DNA of 64,000 nucleotides from Acholoe squamosa (taxonomy: Eukaryota > Annelida > Polychaeta > Phyllodocida > Polynoidae), in contig OX439051.1 in the NCBI GenBank assembly GCA_949317995.1, positions 42,287,250-42,351,249 on the forward strand, given 5' to 3'. Below the pieces are notes generated by a model. That model did no database searches, was not told where the DNA came from, and saw nothing but the letters and a program-made list of their open reading frames with translations. Each line of letters begins with the position of its first letter. The stretch's first letter is position 1. Position numbers and translations under genes: made by a program. This document shows positions 57,694 to 64,000 of the stretch, piece by piece.

Positions 57694-58229
57694 ATTATTA
57701 TAGTCTATCCTCCAATGATGATTATATCAGAATAGCATCACTTCAGGCAGAATATTCATTCCTGGCGCTCTGATCTCGGGATTTCATTTGTTCATAGCCA
57801 AAATAAAGATAAAAACAAAGATGGGTGAAACTAAGTGTACCATTTGGGGTCATTTAAATAGGGAATGCCCTTCACCCTTACCATAATTACTCTATCAGCC
57901 CAGCCACATGAAATGGGGTAATATAAATACGGAGTCTTATAAAAACCGTGTATATTCTAGAGATAGAAAGTAGGCCAGCAGCGTCCAATTGGACTTAATG
58001 CCACAACCCTAGTCACATAAAAAGAGGAAGATCCAACACCTACCTGTCATAGATATCACTGTAAATATGGTTCCCTGTTTTTTTCCACATCTTGTGATAA
58101 ATAATCCTCTACAGGCCACGTCCGAGGAAGAAGAAAGTGTTAATGCTAAACTGATACAGGGACATACAGGGAAGTGGCACTATGAAGACATAGAGCACAT
58201 CACATGTATTACATGCACTATGTGTCAGG

Positions 58230-58275
58230 AGGGCATTTCAAAACCATAGCTATAGATATCGTTTTGAAATGCCCT
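58230..58275. repeat. Perfect 15-bp inverted repeat
   Basis: AGGGCATTTCAAAAC at 58230-58244 and GTTTTGAAATGCCCT at 58261-58275, with a 16-bp loop containing ATAGCTATAGATAT. The function is unknown. Confidence 0.55.
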
Positions 58276-58489
58276 ACAGACTTAGGTTACAGCAGCTTGG
58301 TCAGATCTCGAGCTCGAGGACCTTCTATGAGCAAGGGTGCCCTACTCCTTGTGAGGTGTCTCAGCTCTATCTAGATAACTAAGTCCAGTGTCCACACGTG
58401 TGTCTGTGATCATCATATCTCCCGGCAGGGGGCTTTAGTAGAGGCGGATATGGAATGTACAGGCCCTTATAGAGGCCTACCCACTGACG

Positions 58490-58726
58490 TACCGTAATCT
58501 CCCGCGTAGAAGACGCGCTGCGCGTATAAGACGCACCCCAAACTCAGCACATGCATTTTCGCGTATAAGACGCACATTTTAATGCTCAATTTTGTAAATC
58601 CAGTACTGTTCTATAGTAAAATTACCCCTCGTATAAGACGCACACCCAATTTAAGAGAAAGCTATAAAACCCCCCAGCATTTTGTTTGGCGTAGAGGACG
58701 CGTCTTATACGCGGGAGTTTACGGTA
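58490..58726. mobile_element. MITE with CGTATAAGACGCAC repeats (family C relative)
   Basis: The ends TACCGTAATCTCCCGCGTAG and the inverse ACGCGGGAGTTTACGGTA are close inverted repeats. The motif GCGTATAAGACGCAC or a variant occurs at least four times inside. No ORF. Confidence 0.7.
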
Positions 58727-59523
58727 TTATAAGGCATGATGATCTACAAGGCGTCATGCCTGTGTAGTATATGCACTATCTTTGTCGCATGCTGGTAACC
58801 CAATGTACAGAGAGCTGGGTCATCCCTGTATACATGATTTAGATTTATATATGGGTCACAAGTTCAGCTTCAAGCAGAGGTGTGGAGATTGAATGTGTGC
58901 TATGTGTGCATAATAGAATGGAAGCTCTGAATGGAGAATGAACCCCTTAATACACAATGGGGTCAAACATTACCCAACAACATGAAACTTCTGTGAAGGA
59001 AAGAGGCCATGAATAGTTACTGACCATTATGATGTTACCCACTTTCCAAAAAGAAAAAAATATGTATTTTTTAAAACATTTAAACCGTTCTTTTTATGTG
59101 ACTAGGTTTGCCTAAGGTTTGTTTTAAACGTAAAAAAACATGTCAAAACATGTACTAAAAACACGTTTTTTATTATATTCTATAAAACGTTAATTCATAT
59201 CATTTCTAAGGTTTAAAAACGTAATTTCAGTGTGAAAAACGTAACTTTAAAAAGTTTTTGCAACATTTCAATGGTAAAAAACTGATGTTGAAAAGTGTTG
59301 AAACATAAAAACATTATTCCAATATAAGGAACGTTTTTCACAAGTTTACGTTTTTTGTATCCTAACCTATAATCGAAACATTTGCAAACCTTAAAAGTAC
59401 ACTTTTTCCAATACTGATATAATAAGGAAAATATCCACAGCTACCCATGGTACATTAAAATGCTGATAAAAAAAAAACCTGTTACAAAAAACTAACAAAA
59501 CATTATAAGAGGTAAAGACTATC

Positions 59524-59529
59524 TTTATT
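59524..59529 (-). terminator. Poly(A) signal of MsrA
   Basis: TTTATT on the plus strand (AATAAA on minus), about 70 bp beyond the MsrA stop codon. Confidence 0.6.
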
Positions 59530-59597
59530 ACTTTACAAAATTAAACTCTGTCTATTGTCTTTTAACACTTTTAACATTGGCCAATAGATTTATCTTA

Positions 59598-61939
59598 TCA
59601 TTTGGCCACGTTTATACCTCTAGGACAGCTGACCCCAGTGCCTCCGACCCCACAGAAGCCATCAGGGTTCTTATATAGATACTGCTGGTGGTAGTCCTCA
59701 GCATAGTAGAAAGTAGACACTGGTTTGATTTCTGTAGTTATCTTTCCCTTGTTGTCTTCATCCAGAGACCCTTGGTAGGCAATTTTCATTGTCTCTGCAA
59801 CTTCTCTCTGGCTGTCATTGTAATAGTAAATGCCAGACCGATATTGTGTCCCCACGCTTCTACCCTGCCGCATACCCTGAGTTGGGTCATGGCTTTCAAA
59901 AAAGGTGCGAACTAAATCTTTGTAGTCAATTTGAGAGGGATCGAAGACAACCCGTACCACCTCTGCATGCCCAGTCTGCCCAGTGCAGACCTCCTCATAG
60001 GTGGGGTTCTCTGTATACCCAGAGGAATAGCCGACCTGGAATGAAGACATTTATTTACATCTGAGGTCTCTGGGCTTCTCTAGCCCACTCAAAAGGGTCT
60101 ACTTCTCCTCTTCCCTATCCCCTTGGGCTTCCCTATCCCACTTAAAAGGGTCTATTTCTCCTCTTTCCTATCCCCTCGGGATGTGTGTGGTGCACATATG
60201 CGTGGGCACTGACACATTCCTCTGTGAAATTGTGTAATGTAATTCTTGCCATGAATATGACCTTAGCTGTCGAAATGGCGTTAAACATCTATTACTCACT
60301 CACTCACTCACTCACATCTGAGGTCTTGAGTAATTCAGTAAATTTGAAGTAATTAAAGAGAGAGAGAGAGAGAGAGAGATAGAGAGGGAGAGAGAGAGGG
60401 AGAGACAGACAGACAGACAGAAAGAGACAGAGAGGCAGAGACAGAGACATGTGAGAGAGATGAAGAAAGTATTTAACAGAATGTTTATAGCATAACAGTT
60501 TTAAGGAGTTGACAGAAAACAAAGATATGATTCCTAATATTACATGGCAAAGGGTCCATATCAATGATTACCTGTGTTGAATATACACCCTTCTGAGACC
60601 AAAAGTACCTCTCTGCTCCCCAGAAACAGCCAAGACCTGAAATACAATTACCAATAGAAAATGCATGTACATTGAAGATCTTGGAAGTTGGATATCCAAT
60701 TTTTGTGAATCTCTCTTTTTTTAATTTTTTTTTTAAAGTACGGTATGCATTAATTTTTTTAATGTCATCCCACTTGGCAAAGAAACAATAATCTTAAATT
60801 TCTGGAACGTTTTTTAATGTTAGAGAATGTTAAAAAACGTTTTAACATAAAACCTGAAATTAACGCTTTTATGCCACGTGGGATTAAACTGTCGGTCTAA
60901 ACAAATTAGTCTTTGTTAAGTGTCCATGTATAAGAGGTTTACCTGTATGTAAAACAACAATATATAATTTCCAAATGTGGTTTATATTTTGAAAATCACG
61001 ATTTGCAAAACAATACATTAATGAATTAAAAAAAATAGCAGATATCAAAAGACCGTCAATACCAAACATGGCCATCTGCATATTGTCAGGGAAGGGTGGT
61101 ATAACTGTGTTCTTGTTAACAGAATGAGTAGCAGCAACCACCATGGCCTCACTTCTACCTGTAATTACATGAGAAGAGTTATGTTTATCAATATTTCCCT
61201 GCTCCACTCTAATTCTCATTACAACATGAATTAGATTATAATCTATTATTAGAACTTGCGGTAACATAGGACTTAACCCTTTAAAGGACCACACAAGTTT
61301 CTGTTCCTTATGGTGTGTCAATACAGTATAGGAGGGTGTTGTTCCTATGGGGACAGGTAGTTTTGCCTAAGAAGTGCCTCACTTGCAGCAGTCTCTTTCT
61401 TTGTAGTCCTAACCTTTTTTTCTGTTGTACATAAGTGTTCAAAACAAGAGCACTGCTCTTTTGACCTATAGTAAAGGAATATGTGACAAAGGTATAGGTA
61501 CCTCATAGTGCAACACACATAATTTCTAAGCAAGGAAGGTGCCTTTTCAGACTGATATGATGAGTGGGAGTTAAATGGTGAAGCAGAGTGTAACTTCTTT
61601 GGAAAAGAGGGCACCTACTCCCAGCTCCATTTCAAAAGCATATCACCAGTACTGCATTGGTGCAGCCCTCAAGGAACTAATCATATGGGCTATGTTCCAC
61701 TAGACTACACAATTTTTTAGTCTCTCCTCACGGGGAGTTGTTGCATTTGCAGAATGAAAATCATTGATATAATTTCATTGTTTACCCATGATTTCAGTAC
61801 TGCTCTCATGCCATGACATATCATTTTTTGTCCGATTTTCGAGGATGGTGCGGGGGATGATGTTTTCCTTTAAATGATTAAACCTACCTTTTAGGGCCTC
61901 GCTCTCTGAGGGCATGGTTGTCTTATCAAAGGTAGCCAT
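59598..61939 (-). CDS. MSRA: Peptide methionine sulfoxide reductase A
   Basis: Four coding exons on the minus strand: 61888-61939 (ATG, donor AAAG|GTAGGT), 61063-61158 (TTACAG|..TTTG|GTATTG), 60572-60636 (TTTCAG|..CACAG|GTAATC) and 59598-60035 (TTCCAG, stop). The phases fit and give 216 aa, near the size of vertebrate MSRA. Exon 2 gives the family lead-in TVIPPFPDNMQMAMFG. The exon 2/3 join creates FGLGCFWGAERYFW with the catalytic Cys of GCFWGAE. Exon 4 has GYTENPTYEEVCTGQTGHAE, HDPTQGMRQG, AEDYHQQYL and the resolving-Cys tail GFCGVGGTGVSCPRG. The enzyme reduces methionine-S-sulfoxide in proteins and free Met using thioredoxin. The N-terminus lacks an obvious mitochondrial leader, so a cytosolic form is likely unless another first exon exists. 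Skipping exon 2 would keep the frame (96 nt). Confidence 0.95.
60070..60313 (+). mobile_element. SINE, family S1, copy 3 (ACTC-tailed), in MsrA intron 3
   Basis: Flanked by the perfect 13-bp duplication ACATCTGAGGTCT (60057-60069 and 60314-60326). The head is the S1 head, present twice in part (a ~53-bp tandem duplication at 60070-60175). After CATTCCTCTGTGAAATTG the sequence diverges from copies 1 and 2 and ends GGCGTTAAACATCTATTACT then (CACT)n. Confidence 0.85.
60356..60455. repeat. GA/CAGA-rich microsatellite
   Basis: About 100 bp of (GA)n grading into (GACA)n-type repeats within MsrA intron 3, close after SINE copy 3. It produces a Leu/Ser-rich minus-strand ORF that is not real. Confidence 0.85.
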
Positions 61940-63081
61940 GCCTGTGTTTCTAAAGACACTATCAATGTAGGAGAAAATAAGGAATAAGGCTTGAAGAATT
62001 TAGCTTCTGCAGTTTATCTGTATCCGGGGTTAGTATGTGGACTGGCCAATTTTATGGTATACTATTTACGACCTGGAGATCATCTATACTTGTTATCAGT
62101 AGCAGGTTCTTATCTGATAAACCTTTAACCTTTTTAAGGACACTATAATGCCTCCAGGTTCATGTGCCTCTACCATTATAGTGCATTATGGTGCACCCAT
62201 CCAGTGGTGGGATCTACTGGCATTGGCTCATCATGCCAACCCTTCTGTGGAACCACATGTAACCTGCCAGGGCAGCATTCATACATCATCATCATGACCA
62301 ATGGGCATCAAAGGAGGCTCAAAGTTTTTTCGAGGGTCAAAATTGCGTGCGAATGTGCTCTTTTGACCTATAGTATAGTATTTTGACCCCCCCCTCCATC
62401 AGAGGGGCTGAGAAGAATTGTGACCACCCTGGGCCAGGGGTCGAAAAAACTAGACCACCGCCCCTCAATCCCACCAGCGCCCCCCCCACTTGTTAAAATT
62501 ATGATCATTCCCTATCAAATGCACTATGGATCCTGTACAGGGTTAAGATGAGTGTCATGCATCAAGTCCTCATATTCATTCCTCATGCTGCAGCAACATT
62601 GCCAAATACTGTAATGCCCTGCATATAAGGGTAAACCTGCATATAAATCCGCTATACTGAGCAATTCAGGATGTGTATTTATAAATAAGTGTGTGTCCAA
62701 AGTGTAATATAGGTATAAACATGAAAAGAGCTGTAACTCCCTACAGAGGTTTATTGGAACTTGAGTTGTACTTGCAATGGACGCCCCTAGTGGGAAGTGC
62801 ATGAACATAGAAAACTATGTATACCAAAGAGGAAACCCAAGCCTTGCTTGTTAAATGCATGGTGGTCATAGGTATCCCACTATGTCCCTCTTCCAGTCGA
62901 CAGGGATGGAAAATCTCCAAGGAGAGCTTCTATTTGTAATAAGAAAATAGGCCTATGCTTGCAGAGTGACAAGTTCATGGCCATGCTTATGATTATTAGT
63001 GCCATTATATGGTTCTATGTACAAGAGTATGACATGCCCAGCCTCATATTTGTGTTGCTGGATGGAATCCGTCTGTAGTTA
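61940..63081. other. 5' flank of MsrA
   Basis: Presumed promoter side of MsrA. 62110-62320 carries short dyads with the theme ACCAATGGGCATCA as in the hairpin MITE at 39577. C-runs lie at 62385-62490. No gene found. Confidence 0.35.
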
Positions 63082-63530
63082 GGGCAGTTGAAGTAATGAA
63101 CCCACAACATTCTGAGCAGCTCATGTCTGAGGTCACCACCAGGGGGGCTCCACTCACAACCCTCACTGGTTCCCTCAGCAGCCACAGATAGTTCCCAAAG
63201 GGCCCTGAAGGGGGCTCCACACACAACCCTCACTGATGCCCTCAGCAGCCACACAGAGTTCCCAAAGGGCCCTGAAGGGGGCTCCACACACAACCCTCAC
63301 TGATGCCCTTAGCAGCCACACATAGTTCTCAAAGGGCCCTGAAGGGGGCTCCACATACAGCCCTCACTGATGCCCTCAGCAGCCACACATAGTTCTCAAA
63401 GGACCCTGACAGGGGCACCACACATAGCCCTGACAGATGCCCTCAGCATCCACACATAGTTCCCAAAGAAGGGGGCACCACATACAGCCCTCACATTTGT
63501 CCACAGCAGCCAAACACTGAAAGCCCTATT
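63082..63530. repeat. 67-bp minisatellite, about six copies
   Basis: The block GGGGCTCCACACACAACCCT ... CAGCAGCCACACATAG ... AAAGGGCCCTGAA recurs at exactly 67-bp steps (anchor at 63148, 63215, 63282, 63349, 63416), then at 60 bp after a 7-bp loss. It lies about 1.2 kb upstream of MsrA. The 92-aa repeat ORFs on the minus strand are a by-product. Confidence 0.9.
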
Positions 63531-64000
63531 GCATGCTGTCACCCTATCTCGCGCCTCTCAGCCTATCTATGCCAGTGTGGTCGTTATCAGTATGGTTACA
63601 TAATGGTTATAATTATTGATATGTGATATGATATGAAAAATACTTATAAATGTAGCCATGGAGATGGTAATTAGTCCACACAAGGACACCTAGATATAAG
63701 GTTGACTATAAGAATATATTGCGAATACTCTATGTATTATGAATATGAAATATGGAATATGGACTTTATGGATATTAATCATATGGTGTCACACCGCCGA
63801 CATGAGCTTAAGGAAAGTCAACTATCCCCAGATGGGTAATACCCTCATAAAATACCAAGCAATAATACTCCCATTATATCATTAATACAAAACAAGTCAA
63901 TGCAGGAAGCAGCTGCCGCACAGACACACCACCCTCTAAACAAAGGGATTAACAGAACAATTAATATACATGTACAAATCCATATGGTATGTCGCCAGCA

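Noticed and set aside
60304..60564. 86-aa minus-strand Leu/Ser-rich ORF
   Set aside because: Pure translation of the GA-rich microsatellite.
63015..63293. Repeat-containing 92-aa minus-strand ORF
   Set aside because: Read-through of the 67-bp minisatellite. The unit is not a multiple of three, so no protein repeat is conserved.

Overview
This is animal nuclear DNA. It is AT-rich and intron-rich, with canonical GT/AG splice junctions, long introns and a very dense load of small inverted-repeat elements, SINEs and retrotransposons. The repeat style (short-tailed SINEs, many TIR/MITE families, DIRS- and Ngaro-type tyrosine-recombinase retrotransposons) suggests a marine invertebrate bilaterian such as a mollusc, lancelet or hemichordate. 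I cannot fix the phylum from sequence alone.

Four host genes can be assembled exon by exon. (1) A TPPP/p25-alpha gene on + (8904-11877, three coding exons, 162 aa). (2) A glutathione S-transferase on - (41808 down to 29842, four coding exons, 272 aa) with a delta/epsilon-like active site, a hydrophobic N-terminus and a basic tail. (3) An MFSD4-like major facilitator transporter on - (55601 down to 49087, three coding exons, 508 aa). (4) Methionine sulfoxide reductase A on - (61939 down to 59598, four coding exons, 216 aa). They do not form a pathway. GST and MsrA are both redox/detoxification enzymes, but they are separate transcription units.

Layout: 0-8.9 kb is a patchwork of non-autonomous TIR elements, foldbacks and one SINE. 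8.9-12.1 kb is TPPP. 13.5-22.3 kb is a large inverted-repeat element whose left arm is split by a 5.8-kb DIRS-like retrotransposon with perfect 44-bp inverted terminal repeats. 23.1-27.6 kb is a Ngaro-type element with textbook split direct repeats (A1-ORFs-B1-A2-B2). 27.7-29.0 kb is a TIR element carrying a ~180-bp tandem array with a conserved 16-bp box. 29.8-41.8 kb is GST, whose 7.8-kb intron 2 holds an old ~82-bp satellite broken up by a LINE fragment, tRNA-like SINEs and foldbacks. 41.8-49 kb is intergenic with one decayed repetitive gene. 49-55.6 kb is the transporter, whose intron 1 contains an inverted copy of its own last exon. 57-64 kb holds an exon-like repeat, MsrA and a 67-bp minisatellite.

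Most notable: two YR retrotransposon classes side by side; an inverted self-copy of a coding 3' end inside its own gene's intron; a SINE family with one head and two different tails, each copy flanked by perfect 13-bp target duplications; a one-base change that makes a CRE an AP-1 site between two promoter repeats of one Ngaro copy; and a gag-pol frame joined through in-frame UAG codons.
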